A DNA stretch of 27,412 nucleotides from an uncultured Sphingobacteriaceae bacterium (GCA_946887045.1 CAMPKC010000059.1:1-27412), one strand, 5' to 3'. Shown: positions 1 through 9,137, counted from the first letter of the stretch. Translations and numbers: made by a program. The notes: a model not told the origin generated them from the sequence alone.

Positions 1-58
1 GAATTATTTTTTTAAAACCAAATTCTAAAATTCTTGTAACTACCTCGAAAACAAGCTA

Positions 59-1087
59 CTACCCGCTTCTGTACAGAGGAAATTTGTCATACTGTTCATC
101 GTTCCGTTTAAATCTTTCTCTAGCAAGGGTTTTATACACAATTTCGTCGGCAACAAATTGCCAGGTTTGAAAAGGTAAAAACAGGTCAGAAAATCCGCTT
201 TTAAATCTAAATAGACTATCCTCTTTTCCGCCTACTCCCCCGCCCAAATGCAGAAAATGCATCCCCTGCTCCCGCCCCACGATACTAGCTTCTTCGATCA
301 GCAATTTCATTGGCGAATGTTGTAAGTACTTGTTTTTAGTTGCCACCAAATGTAATTGCATTATATGATCCGAAAACGTAACAAGTGCACCAGCGGTAAT
401 CTCGCCATTATAATAAGTTAGCAACAATTTACTGTCGAATTCGAGTGAGTCGAGCAGCTCAAAGAAATATTTCTCTTCAAAATAATAATATGAAGAAGCA
501 TTAACTTTCATCATGTTAGCCCGATACATCCTTACGAACTCCTGTATTTCACCTTTCGTTGTTGCCTCTTTAACTGTAAATCCTTGTTCTCTTAATTGTC
601 TGATCTTTGATCTAATTGCTCGCCTGTATTTCATGCGCTGAACTTCAAGACTTGTCTGCAAATCAATAGCAACCGTTTTTCCACTGTTACAAATTCCACC
701 GAATATATTCAAAAGCGATTGCTGATCCATCATCGGATGAAGACAGGAAAACACACAGATGATACGCTTTGACTTTAAAAAACCTAAAAATGCTGCTTTA
801 AACTTGTTAACGGTTTTTGAACTCAGAGTGCTAAAACACATATTCGAGATTGGCCCTGCATACCCATAAACAGAGGTGCAATCAAAAAAAGCCGACCCTT
901 TGACTTTTCTCATAAGTAGTGGTAAAACTATAAACGTACCTTCTTCCTCGTAAATAAAAAGGAAGGGATCGTCTGCCAGAACAAAAGAATGATAATGCCA
1001 GGTATGATAGAAGTCGTGTTTTAAAGATCTGTTTACATAATGGATCCACTCTTCTTTTTGAGAAATGGATATTAACTTGTAATTCAT
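59..1087 (-). CDS. FemAB/GNAT-like acyl or aminoacyl transferase, copy A
   Basis: This 342-residue protein looks like a member of the FemAB-like branch of the GNAT superfamily (Acetyltransf_6/BioF2-like), cytoplasmic, with no signal peptide or membrane segment. Visible marks are the N-terminal DFYHTWHYHS stretch (about residues 25-34), a basic region near 150-170 (RMKYRRAIRSKIRQLREQGF), and the conserved HLGGGVGG at 280-287 followed by EDSLFRFKSGFSDLF, typical of the C-terminal GNAT fold. In known relatives this fold moves an aminoacyl or acyl group onto an amine. The acceptor here is unknown; a sugar amine of the polysaccharide is an inference from the locus. It is the last gene of the array and is a close paralogue of the gene upstream, with the same ending FPLYR. 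Its TAG stop is inside the window. The family is fairly sure, the substrate is not. Confidence 0.8.
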   Translation of the reverse strand: MNYKLISISQKEEWIHYVNRSLKHDFYHTWHYHSFVLADDPFLFIYEEEGTFIVLPLLMRKVKGSAFFDCTSVYGYAGPISNMCFSTLSSKTVNKFKAAFLGFLKSKRIICVFSCLHPMMDQQSLLNIFGGICNSGKTVAIDLQTSLEVQRMKYRRAIRSKIRQLREQGFTVKEATTKGEIQEFVRMYRANMMKVNASSYYYFEEKYFFELLDSLEFDSKLLLTYYNGEITAGALVTFSDHIMQLHLVATKNKYLQHSPMKLLIEEASIVGREQGMHFLHLGGGVGGKEDSLFRFKSGFSDLFLPFQTWQFVADEIVYKTLARERFKRNDEQYDKFPLYRSG

Positions 1088-1194
1088 AGCAGATTGTTTT
1101 GAGGTAGATGCTTGAGGAAAAAAGACGAAAGTTTAGAAAACAGGCGAATTAAATAACAATCTGTACCCAGAAAAGACTCTGGTATGTTTTGCCA

Positions 1195-2226
1195 TTAATT
1201 TGCCATTCGGTAAAGGGGGAAAAATTCGGTGTTAGAATAATTTGTAAGTCCACGTGCTTCTACTATAGAATCGTAGCTGGCTTCATCAGCCATAAAGCGC
1301 CAGGTTTTGAAATTTAAAAACAGGTCAGAAAATCCCGATTTAAACTCGAACAAAGAATCTTCTTCTCCGCCCAGGCCCCCGCCTAGATGAAGGTAATCCA
1401 TCCCGCGTTCCCTCCCCAATAATGTGGCTTCGTCTATTAATACCTTCATCGGCCCGTCGTGAAGATAATCGGCTTTGGTCGCTGCTAAATGAAATTGAAC
1501 AATGTTATTTGAATAAGTAAGCAGGATACCGGAAGTTATTTCATCGTCAAAATAGGCTAGTAATAAATTGCACTCAAATTCGGTCGATTTTAGAAGATTA
1601 AAAAAATATTCGTCATTGAAATAATAATAATCCTTGGCTCCCACTCTGGTCATGTTAGCATTGTAAATATTTACAAATTCGCGGATCTCCTCGTCGGAAG
1701 ATGCAATTTTCAAGTGGTAGCCTTTATTTCTTAATTGCTTGATTTTCGACCGGTATCTACTTCTATATTTCGATCGCTGAACTTCGATTGGGTTTTTAAG
1801 ATCGATTGCCACAGTTCTGCCATTATCAAATAAACCGCCAAACTGATCGAGCAGTATTTGTTGATTTATGACCGGGTGTAGTCGGGAAAAAACTGATATA
1901 TTGCTTTCCTGCCGTAGAAAACTCAAAAAGCTCATTTTAAAGTTCGTTAATATATCTTGATCCATATCCTTAAAGTCAACATTCGAAATCGGCCCCGAAT
2001 ATCCATACACTGAGGTACAGTCTTTAAATGGCGTTCCATCGATTATCCTTCTCAATAAAGGAAAAGCGATAAAGGTGTCGTTTTCCTCATATACAAAGAG
2101 GAAAGGCTCTCCGGATGGCTCGAGCGAATGGTAATACCAGGTGTGGTAGAAATCATACAACACACATTTGCTGACGTAATTCATCCAATCTTCTTTTTGA
2201 TGAATAGTAATTATGTGATAAGCCAT
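1195..2226 (-). CDS. FemAB/GNAT-like acyl or aminoacyl transferase, copy B
   Basis: This 343-residue protein is the tandem paralogue of the gene 107 bases downstream. The two align over their full length without large gaps. Shared blocks include DFYHTW, DCTSVYGY followed by GPISN, and HLGGG followed by a GG/EDSLF/FKSGFSDLFL run. FemAB-like proteins of this kind are soluble GNAT-fold enzymes that transfer aminoacyl or acyl groups to amines. In polysaccharide loci they are usually taken to decorate amino sugars, but neither donor nor acceptor can be read from the sequence. Duplication followed by divergence suggests two related acceptors or donors. It starts with ATG 75 bases after the phosphoglycosyl transferase gene. 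Family call good, function inferred. Confidence 0.8.
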   Translation of the reverse strand: MAYHIITIHQKEDWMNYVSKCVLYDFYHTWYYHSLEPSGEPFLFVYEENDTFIAFPLLRRIIDGTPFKDCTSVYGYSGPISNVDFKDMDQDILTNFKMSFLSFLRQESNISVFSRLHPVINQQILLDQFGGLFDNGRTVAIDLKNPIEVQRSKYRSRYRSKIKQLRNKGYHLKIASSDEEIREFVNIYNANMTRVGAKDYYYFNDEYFFNLLKSTEFECNLLLAYFDDEITSGILLTYSNNIVQFHLAATKADYLHDGPMKVLIDEATLLGRERGMDYLHLGGGLGGEEDSLFEFKSGFSDLFLNFKTWRFMADEASYDSIVEARGLTNYSNTEFFPLYRMAN

Positions 2227-2301
2227 AAGAGAATTATCTTGTTAAAGTGATTTGATTGTTAGTTAGTTAAATGACACAGCTATTTCTGTTTCAATAGCAT
2301 C

Positions 2302-2934
2302 TTAATTGAGCAAACTGTTCTGTTCTAGTTGCCGTTCTTTATCCAGGTCGCAGAAGTCATAGCTATCATCTATAATTACGTCTTTTGCGATAAAGACATT
2401 TTGAATGGTTTTATAAAGGATGAGACAGTCAAGATTAAAAGATAAGTGATCTACGTAATACACATCCAGAGCCAATCGTTTATCCCACCCCAGGCTATTC
2501 CGGCCATTCACCTGGGCCCATCCGGAAATACCGGGTTTTACCAAATGTCTTATTCTCTCTTCTTTACGATAAAATGGGAGGTATTGCGGTAATAGGGGCC
2601 TCGGGCCAATAAGACTCATATCGCCCTTCAAAACATTTATCAGCTGAGGTAACTCATCTAAAGAGGCTTTTCTGATAAACCGTCCAAATTGGCTTAATCG
2701 TAATTGATCGGGCAGTAAATTACCTTGCTTATCCTTTTTATCAGACATACTTCTAAACTTTAGCAATTTAAAAAGACGTTCATTTTTACCTGGCCTGATT
2801 TGTGTAAAAAACGGCTTACCGCGCGTATCAAACCACAGCATCACTGTTAAAACAATAAACAAGGGAGAGAAAATAAGAAGCAGGAGCAAAGACAAGCTGA
2901 CGTCGAGTCCCCTTTTTATAAAAATGGCGTACAT
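2302..2934 (-). CDS. PglC-like monotopic phosphoglycosyl transferase (initiating sugar transferase)
   Basis: This is a small bacterial sugar transferase of 210 residues, matching the minimal PglC type that moves a phospho-sugar from a UDP-sugar to undecaprenyl phosphate at the inner membrane face. The N-terminal hydrophobic segment (about residues 12-35) contains the Ser23-Pro24 break that makes the helix re-entrant. The catalytic Asp93-Glu94 pair lies in SLDELPQLINVLKGDMS, followed by LIGPRP and PGISGWAQVNGRNSLGWDKR, the PglC-like C-terminal signature. S23-P24 and D93-E94 agree with the published PglC numbering, as I recall it. It is the second such enzyme in the locus. The usual PglD acetyltransferase and aminotransferase partners for bacillosamine are not in the window, so the sugar is not established. 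Confidence 0.9.
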   Translation of the reverse strand: MYAIFIKRGLDVSLSLLLLLIFSPLFIVLTVMLWFDTRGKPFFTQIRPGKNERLFKLLKFRSMSDKKDKQGNLLPDQLRLSQFGRFIRKASLDELPQLINVLKGDMSLIGPRPLLPQYLPFYRKEERIRHLVKPGISGWAQVNGRNSLGWDKRLALDVYYVDHLSFNLDCLILYKTIQNVFIAKDVIIDDSYDFCDLDKERQLEQNSLLN

Positions 2935-3033
2935 GATTCGTTAAATAATGTGTTAAATTGGAATTGAAGTATTGCAGAACCTGAGGCTAAAAGAGGTAAT
3001 CTGTTTGTGCAAATAAGTCCGAACACTGGCTTA

Positions 3034-4068
3034 TTATTCTTCTATAAAAGCGGTTTTTTCGTTTTTGCGATTTAGATCTGCTTCCATTTTATTGTAATCG
3101 TCTGCTGAGACAAATACGTCCTCGACATATCTGAATAGTCTGCCGCTCTTAATGTCTGGCCGATCATTTTGCAACTTAAACACAAAATCGTTTATAGACA
3201 TTGCCACATCATTATATCCAAATAGTGGCCTGGCCGAGGTTGTACTTGAAAACCTTGGGTTTATTTCAAAAATTACAGGTCCTCTTTCTGTATTTCTTAG
3301 CTGTACGTTTGCCGGACCGATGCATCCAATCTTCTCAAGAACACGCTCGCAATGATCCCCGATTTTTGAATCGGGAAACACCTCTGCTTTGAAGGTCATA
3401 CCTAAACCCAACTCTCTTTTCATGACGATGTTTCCTGATGCTTTGCCGTTGGAACCAACAAAAACTCCAACCGTGTATTCCTCATCATCTGGCAACAAAT
3501 ATTCTTGAATTATTGCGTTAGGTATCTGTTTTATTAGCTGATCTAACTCCTGCTCATTTTTAGCAATTCCCAAACCTTTTGACCCAGATCCTAATCTATC
3601 CTTTACTATCAGGGGAAAACCGCAGGTACTAACGAAGTCTTCAATTTGGTCTGCCTGAGATGCCAAAATCGAATTCGGAAAGTCAAAACCTGCTTGCTTT
3701 AAAAACTGAACCAAACTCCACTTATCTTCCATTAATTGCAACGTATTAATATCGGACGAAACCACAAAGGCGTTTGACTTTTCTTTGATCTCGTCCTTGA
3801 ATCGCGATAGTAATCGTAATTCAACCATACTGCCCGCCATTATTATATCAATTTCTTCGCTCAGGCATATCTCAATTATTTTGTTCAAATAATCGGGAGA
3901 GAACGCCGTGGGCACTAAATAAGCTTTGTCTGTTTGGAAGAGCCCGAGCGAATTGCTGTCGCAATCACATCCTACGGCTTTATGTTTTATTTTTGAATGC
4001 TTCAATGCCTTAAGTATAAACTGGCCCAAGCACCCACCTACCCCCGTAATTAATACATTTACGTTCAT
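3034..4068 (-). CDS. ATP-grasp carboxylate-amine ligase-like protein
   Basis: This 344-residue protein has the layout of ATP-grasp ligases related to the carbamoyl-phosphate synthase large chain. It has an N-terminal Rossmann-like pre-ATP-grasp region (LITGVGGCLGQ at 6-16) and a central ATP-binding part with VKDRLGSGSKG (about 155-165) and IIQEYLLPDDEEYTV (186-200). The metal-binding VIFEINPRFSST lies at 265-276, with E268 and N270 likely Mg ligands. Enzymes of this family activate a carboxylate as an acyl phosphate and join it to an amine. In this locus the carboxylate could be a uronic acid or an amino acid, which is inference. It lies only 2 bases after the PHP gene, so the two are almost certainly co-translated and probably act together. 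Confidence 0.85.
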   Translation of the reverse strand: MNVNVLITGVGGCLGQFILKALKHSKIKHKAVGCDCDSNSLGLFQTDKAYLVPTAFSPDYLNKIIEICLSEEIDIIMAGSMVELRLLSRFKDEIKEKSNAFVVSSDINTLQLMEDKWSLVQFLKQAGFDFPNSILASQADQIEDFVSTCGFPLIVKDRLGSGSKGLGIAKNEQELDQLIKQIPNAIIQEYLLPDDEEYTVGVFVGSNGKASGNIVMKRELGLGMTFKAEVFPDSKIGDHCERVLEKIGCIGPANVQLRNTERGPVIFEINPRFSSTTSARPLFGYNDVAMSINDFVFKLQNDRPDIKSGRLFRYVEDVFVSADDYNKMEADLNRKNEKTAFIEE

Positions 4069-4070
4069 GA

Positions 4071-4787
4071 TTATCTATTTAAATATTGTCGAAGATGAGT
4101 TACTACATGGCCCAATTTGTCGGTAGTATGGGCATCAGAGCCAATAGACACCAAACAATCGAGCTCAACACAACGCTGAAAAATAATGGGAAATGCATGC
4201 CGGTATCGCTCGGCGGAATTCAGCTCTACTACTTTATTATTTTCGGCGGCAAGAGTAACTAAGTCTCTAAGTTTTTCTGTGTCGTACTGACCAAAAAAGT
4301 TCGAATAAACACCGGCCGGGTGACCAAATACATCCACGACAGGATTTTTAATTAACTCTTTCGAAAGTTCATAATCCCAATCCATTGCCCAATCCCGATC
4401 GAGTTCTTTGAAGGAATGATATCCACCATTTCCATCAGGATAACGGTGTAGGACGCCTACAACAAAATCAGCCATTTCAGCCTTTTGGTTTGAAATATTT
4501 ATAGTGCCGTCTGTATGAGCTGCTTTCACTTCAATCCCAAAGTAAAGATCTAAAGGATACGCTATTTTTTTATAATGATCTTTTTTTGCTATATAGTCAT
4601 CGTAATAGGTAGAGTTATCGTCCGCATGTTCTGTAAAAGCAAGAGAACGAAGGTTCAACTCTTTTGCTTTATCGATATAATCTTCGATGGTACCCTTTCC
4701 ATCAGTCAGTTCAGTATGTACATGAGCATCAATCATGGGGATTTCCCCGTTCAGCATTTCACTAATTTTAAAAAAAGGTCCTTTCAT
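4071..4787 (-). CDS. PHP-domain metal-dependent hydrolase
   Basis: This 238-residue PHP-fold protein, related to histidinol phosphatase and polymerase PHP domains, carries a full-looking set of metal ligands. These are H22 and H24 in DAHVHTELTDG, H54 in TEHADD, E86 in GIEVKA, H114 in GVLHRY, H156 in FGHPAG, and D218 and H220 in GSDAHTTDKLGH. Known relatives hydrolyse phosphoesters with a two- or three-metal centre. The substrate here is unknown. Its stop is 2 bases from the start of the ATP-grasp gene, which implies linked function. I kept the long start; Met18 (position 4736), directly before IDAHVHT, is a plausible alternative that would trim a 17-residue leader. No signal peptide, so cytoplasmic. 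Confidence 0.85.
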   Translation of the reverse strand: MKGPFFKISEMLNGEIPMIDAHVHTELTDGKGTIEDYIDKAKELNLRSLAFTEHADDNSTYYDDYIAKKDHYKKIAYPLDLYFGIEVKAAHTDGTINISNQKAEMADFVVGVLHRYPDGNGGYHSFKELDRDWAMDWDYELSKELIKNPVVDVFGHPAGVYSNFFGQYDTEKLRDLVTLAAENNKVVELNSAERYRHAFPIIFQRCVELDCLVSIGSDAHTTDKLGHVVTHLRQYLNR

Positions 4788-4873
4788 GTTTAATCATATT
4801 AATTGTGAGTTTTTTATTAAAAATCATATCGTTTGATGTTTAGAATGAATTCTTAGAGTCTGTGCATTCAGAA

Positions 4874-6025
4874 CTAATTGTCCGTAAATTGCAGGTACTC
4901 CTTTAGAAGTTCGTTCATCACGTAATGCTGATCATAACGGGAAACAATCATTTGGCGAGCATTCATTGAAAGGGTTTTTCTTAATGCCGGGTTGTGGGTT
5001 AATTGTTCCATTGCATCCTGAAGTGCTTCAGAGTTCTTAACCGGAACTATAATTCCATTTTCTTCCTGGTGAATAATCTCATTAGAGCCGTTGATGTTAG
5101 TTACGATGCATGGTAAATTCATTGCGCCAGCCTGCATCACCACATTCGGAAATCCTTCACGGTAGCTGGGGAAAACAAAAATGTCGCTAATGCTTAAAAA
5201 TGGTCTTACATCTGCTTGAAAGTCCTTCCAAATAATTGATGGATGATTCAAAATTTTATCGACCGTCGATTGGTCTAACGGATCCAGGTCATTTTCGAAC
5301 GGGCCAATCAACAGTAATTTTGTGCTGCGGTTATGATGATTAATTTTAACAAATGCTTCTACCAGCTCCTTTACACCTTTATCAGCCACCATGCGTCCGA
5401 TAAAACAATAAACTATATCGTCTGCGAAAATCCCTAGCGACGCCCGGGTGTCGTGCTTTACCTGAGATGTAAACAACTGCGGATCGAAAATGCTGGTATC
5501 TATACCGTTTGAACTCCCGTTGCCGATAACTTTCAGCTTCTTAGGCGAGCAATACCTGTGAGATTCGATCAACTGCATCATCGCCTGAGAATTAGGATAA
5601 ACTCTTGTGGCACACATATAAGTCAGCTTTTCCGCTACAACTAAAACCTTGCGAATAAGTCCCTGTCGCTCGAGTAAGGGCATGCCAGCAACGGTATGTA
5701 ACCGTACAGGAACGCCCGCTAATTGTGCCGCCAGCATACCCAGCAAGCCAGCTTTAGGGGTATGAGTATGCACCATCTCCGGTTTTTCACGTTTTAATAA
5801 TCGATACAAGTTCCATAGCGCTGCCAAATCTTTCAAAGGAGTAATTTTTCTGGTCATGTTCACTTCCGAAATCCTCAAGCCCGATTGCGATTCTAACAGA
5901 TCTAACTCGGCGCCTTTTGACGAGACCGCCAGCACTTCATAAAATTGGGACATAAATTGCAGCTGTCCGCGTAAAAGAACAACTAATGAAACAGGCACAG
6001 TTGTTATACGAACGAGCTTTTTCAT
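4874..6025 (-). CDS. GT4-family glycosyltransferase
   Basis: This 383-residue GT-B fold retaining glycosyltransferase resembles CapM/PglA-type enzymes that extend lipid-linked oligosaccharides on the cytoplasmic face. Evidence includes VHTHTPKAGLLGMLAA (85-100), the donor phosphate-binding GRMVADKGVKEL (210-221), and REGFPNVVMQAGAMNLP (289-305), followed by NINGSNEI. In the classic E-x7-E motif the first acidic residue is E290, but the second position is Gln298 rather than Glu. I believe Gln is seen here in some members of this branch, so I do not call it inactive. Donor and acceptor cannot be assigned. It stands between the PHP gene and the UDP-uronate epimerase gene. Confidence 0.88.
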   Translation of the reverse strand: MKKLVRITTVPVSLVVLLRGQLQFMSQFYEVLAVSSKGAELDLLESQSGLRISEVNMTRKITPLKDLAALWNLYRLLKREKPEMVHTHTPKAGLLGMLAAQLAGVPVRLHTVAGMPLLERQGLIRKVLVVAEKLTYMCATRVYPNSQAMMQLIESHRYCSPKKLKVIGNGSSNGIDTSIFDPQLFTSQVKHDTRASLGIFADDIVYCFIGRMVADKGVKELVEAFVKINHHNRSTKLLLIGPFENDLDPLDQSTVDKILNHPSIIWKDFQADVRPFLSISDIFVFPSYREGFPNVVMQAGAMNLPCIVTNINGSNEIIHQEENGIIVPVKNSEALQDAMEQLTHNPALRKTLSMNARQMIVSRYDQHYVMNELLKEYLQFTDN

Positions 6026-6120
6026 AGGAAAATAAATGTTTATTTAATGAGGTCGAATTTATGCTGACGATTGGCAACAGCAGAGCAATTTAGGAGATTG
6101 GCTAAGGGATTAACCCCGAA

Positions 6121-7221
6121 TTACGCCATAGCTTTAACCCCGTATTCAGTTTCGGAAATTGTTGATTCTTTGGGCTGATAATAATCCTTATACCATTGAA
6201 CGAAACTTCTAACGCCTTCTTTTACAGATACCTGCGGCTTGTAATTGAATGTTTTATCCAGGTCGCTCACATCCGCCCATGTCGCAGCAACGTCGCCATC
6301 CTGCATTGGTAAAAATGTTTTTTGTGCAGCTTTACCAACATTTATTTCAATTTCATTAATCAAGCCGAATAAGCTAACCGGTGCACCTCTACCAATGTTT
6401 AAGATTCTGAACGGAGCTTTAGAGCTGGCCGGGTCGGGATTTTTAGCATCCCAAGTCTGGTTACCCGCGGCCGGTTCATCCAGCGTGTTGAGTATACCTC
6501 CAACTATATCATCCACATACGTAAAATCTCTTTGCATATTTCCATAGTTGAAAACATCAATTGGTTTGTCTTCGAGAATGTTTTTTGTGAAAAGGAATAG
6601 GGCCATATCGGGCCGGCCCCATGGACCGTACACCGTAAAAAAGCGAAGACCTGTGGTTGGCAGGTTAAAAAGATGACTATAGCAATGAGCCATTAATTCA
6701 TTGCTCTTTTTTGAAGCCGCATATAATGAGATTGGATGATCAACATTCTGATTTGCCGAAAAAGGCATTTCCGCGTTTAAACCATATACGCTTGAAGAAC
6801 TCGCGTACAGCAGATGCTTGATAGAGAACTGACGTGAACATTCCAGGATATTTAAGAACCCCTGAATATTTGATTCAATATATGCATTCGGATTAGTGAG
6901 ACTGTACCTGACACCGGCCTGAGCCGCAAGATTACACACTGAATCGAAGTTTGAAGTCAAAAAAAGTTGTTTTAGTCCATCTATGTCTGTAAGATCTAAT
7001 TTTACAAAACTATAGTTGTCATGTTTTATACTGCGAACATCTTTTCCGTAAACTATTTCTTCGGCTGGAATTCCCGACTCCTGTAAACGAGCGTATTTTA
7101 AACTAACATCATAGTAATCATTGATATTGTCAATTCCTATAACATCATCTCCACGCTCTATCAATTGTTTTACCAGATGAAAACCTATAAATCCGGCAGC
7201 GCCTGTTACTAATACTTTCAT
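6121..7221 (-). CDS. NAD-dependent epimerase, UDP-glucuronate 4-epimerase-like
   Basis: This is an extended short-chain dehydrogenase/reductase of 366 residues. The NAD site is GAAGFIG at 7-13 and the catalytic pair is Tyr167 and Lys171 in [12 protein letters not shown], with the Ser-rich SSSSVYG before it. The blocks [34 protein letters not shown] and [11 protein letters not shown] fit the LpsL/CapI/WbnF group, which interconverts UDP-glucuronate and UDP-galacturonate. That would supply UDP-GalA to the glycosyltransferases. No UDP-glucose dehydrogenase is in the window, so UDP-GlcA would have to come from elsewhere in the genome. Other UDP-uronates cannot be excluded as substrates. It lies between a GT4 and the second amidotransferase. 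Confidence 0.85.
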   Translation of the reverse strand: MKVLVTGAAGFIGFHLVKQLIERGDDVIGIDNINDYYDVSLKYARLQESGIPAEEIVYGKDVRSIKHDNYSFVKLDLTDIDGLKQLFLTSNFDSVCNLAAQAGVRYSLTNPNAYIESNIQGFLNILECSRQFSIKHLLYASSSSVYGLNAEMPFSANQNVDHPISLYAASKKSNELMAHCYSHLFNLPTTGLRFFTVYGPWGRPDMALFLFTKNILEDKPIDVFNYGNMQRDFTYVDDIVGGILNTLDEPAAGNQTWDAKNPDPASSKAPFRILNIGRGAPVSLFGLINEIEINVGKAAQKTFLPMQDGDVAATWADVSDLDKTFNYKPQVSVKEGVRSFVQWYKDYYQPKESTISETEYGVKAMA

Positions 7222-7298
7222 AGCTTTTAAATGTAAATTGGTAAGGTTGCGGCTATCTTATCTTAGCCGTTGAGAACAGTATTTATTTCGGTTTTATT

Positions 7299-9137
7299 TT
7301 AGTTGAGGTTTTTATACCAAACCTCCAGTCCGAATACGCAAAAGAGCATTTTTGCCCGCCTTTCATCAGAAACCTTTATTTTCCGGGCAATAAGATCTTC
7401 AATAAAACTTTTCCTTATAATTTGTGAATACAAGGTATCGTTCGACAGAAGGTAACCATCTATAATTTCCTTTAATTCTGTGTCTACCCATTTTTTTAAG
7501 GGTATTTCGAAACCTCTTTTAGGCTGATTAATGAGATCCGGAGGTAAATACTTTTTTGCAAGATCTCTCAAAATGTACTTTGTGGTGATGTTATTTACCT
7601 TGAACCGGTCTGACAAGCCTGGTGCAAACTCTAAAATATCCTTTGAAAGGAAAGGGCTGCGTCCTTCCAATGAATGAGCCATGGTCGCGATATCCATTTT
7701 AGGAAGTAAACCACTAAATAAAATAGACTGAAAATCCATTAATAAGATCTTTTTTAAAGAAGATAAGTCGAGATCATTAATATCATCCAGATTCGATGTT
7801 ATGTCTGTTAGTGTTGGTTTATGTAGAAACTGATCTTCAAAACCAACAAAAATGTCTGACGAAGCAGAGTTGTATATTTCTAGAGCATCATCATAACTGG
7901 CAATTTTTAAAAGCCGGTATATGTAGTTGTATCTGCTTTTTTTCTCATTTGCAATGGGCAAAACTTTAAGCAGATTTTTTGCAAATCCTTTTGTTACGCT
8001 ATTGCAATTAAAGAAGTCGATATGCTTGAATGGCACATACCGCCGGTAACCTCCCAATAATTCGTCCGCTCCGTCGCCGTTCAGTACAACGGTAATATGT
8101 TTCTTAGCTTCTTTCGAAACGTAGTAACTCGGAATTGCCGAGCTGTCGCAATAAGGTTCGCCGTAATTCGCCAAAATCGGCTCTATATCATTTTTAAGGT
8201 TAGAAAAAGACAGATCAACTACTGTATGATTTGTACTATACTTATCTGCAACCTGTTTGGCCAATGCTGATTCATCATATGCGCCGGGCATTCTCACGGT
8301 GAAGGTTTTCAGATTTGAAGAGTTTTCGGCGGCAATTGCAGTCACCAGGCCACTGTCAATCCCGCCGCTTAAAAAAGATCCTACATCAAGATCCGAACTC
8401 TCAATCCGGCTTTTTACAGCCGACTGCAATTTGCCGTCAAGCTGTTGTACAGCATCGTCAAAAAAAACATCATTAGCATTTTTATAGTACGAAGCAATAT
8501 CAAACCACTTTACATTTGTGCTTTCAAAAGTTTTCGTGTTGATCTGTAAAAAGTGCCCGTTTTCAAGCTCACTAACGTTTTCATACGGTGTAGCCTTCCG
8601 GTAATGATAACCTATATATAAGTAATCAGCTAACGAGTTGTAGTCGATATCGGGCCTAACAACTTTATACAAAGTTTTTAGCTCGGAAGAAAACACGTAT
8701 TGATACTCCTTTTTGTAAACATATAAGGGTTTTTTTCCGGCACGGTCCCGGGCCAGAAATAATTGATTTTTGTTAGAATCATACAACGCGAAAGCAAACA
8801 TGCCATCAAACTCGTTCAACATGAGCATTCCCATAGTTTCGTACAGGAGAAGTATTGACTTCGTATCTGAATTTGAAGCAGATACCAGCCCGTACTTCTT
8901 TCTCAGCTCAAGATGATTATATATTTCGCCATTGAATACGATATATAAGCCATTATGATGCATGGGTTGCTGACCGCTAACGGTCAAATCTTGCACCGCT
9001 AGGCGCGTATGGTACAGTTCCAAATTATCAACCGCAATACGGTCCTGCTGGTCTGGTCCCCTGTGTACCAAACCTTTAAAGATTTCCCGACTTTTTTGCG
9101 AACTGTTATAATTCAGGGTTCCAAATATTCCGCACAT
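7299..9137 (-). CDS. asnB: Asparagine synthase-like glutamine amidotransferase (second copy)
   Basis: I place the start at the ATG at 9137, giving MCGIFGTL. Class II glutamine amidotransferases need Cys at position 2 as the nucleophile; the open frame runs 38 codons further upstream to 9251, but that extension would bury the Cys. The 612-residue product has an N-terminal glutaminase domain (HTRLAVQD, FNGEIYNH, SDTKS) and a C-terminal ATP-pyrophosphatase domain with the PP-loop SGGIDSG at 257-263, NGDGADELLGGYRRY, and HSLEGRSPF. Chemistry: ammonia from glutamine is used to amidate a carboxylate that ATP activates by adenylation. In polysaccharide loci such proteins amidate uronic acids (WbpS in Pseudomonas aeruginosa O6 is the precedent), so GalA or GalNAcA amidation is likely here, by inference. 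Confidence 0.88.
   Translation of the reverse strand: MCGIFGTLNYNSSQKSREIFKGLVHRGPDQQDRIAVDNLELYHTRLAVQDLTVSGQQPMHHNGLYIVFNGEIYNHLELRKKYGLVSASNSDTKSILLLYETMGMLMLNEFDGMFAFALYDSNKNQLFLARDRAGKKPLYVYKKEYQYVFSSELKTLYKVVRPDIDYNSLADYLYIGYHYRKATPYENVSELENGHFLQINTKTFESTNVKWFDIASYYKNANDVFFDDAVQQLDGKLQSAVKSRIESSDLDVGSFLSGGIDSGLVTAIAAENSSNLKTFTVRMPGAYDESALAKQVADKYSTNHTVVDLSFSNLKNDIEPILANYGEPYCDSSAIPSYYVSKEAKKHITVVLNGDGADELLGGYRRYVPFKHIDFFNCNSVTKGFAKNLLKVLPIANEKKSRYNYIYRLLKIASYDDALEIYNSASSDIFVGFEDQFLHKPTLTDITSNLDDINDLDLSSLKKILLMDFQSILFSGLLPKMDIATMAHSLEGRSPFLSKDILEFAPGLSDRFKVNNITTKYILRDLAKKYLPPDLINQPKRGFEIPLKKWVDTELKEIIDGYLLSNDTLYSQIIRKSFIEDLIARKIKVSDERRAKMLFCVFGLEVWYKNLN

Noticed and set aside
1..58. Operon terminator after the last gene
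   Set aside because: Only a weak CTTGT/ACAAG pairing is seen and no stem followed by a U-run, so I cannot say the operon ends here.
3152..4126. Plus-strand open frames of 60-70 codons across the ATP-grasp gene
   Set aside because: They lie opposite a well-supported gene, show no family likeness and differ from the coding strand of the whole array.
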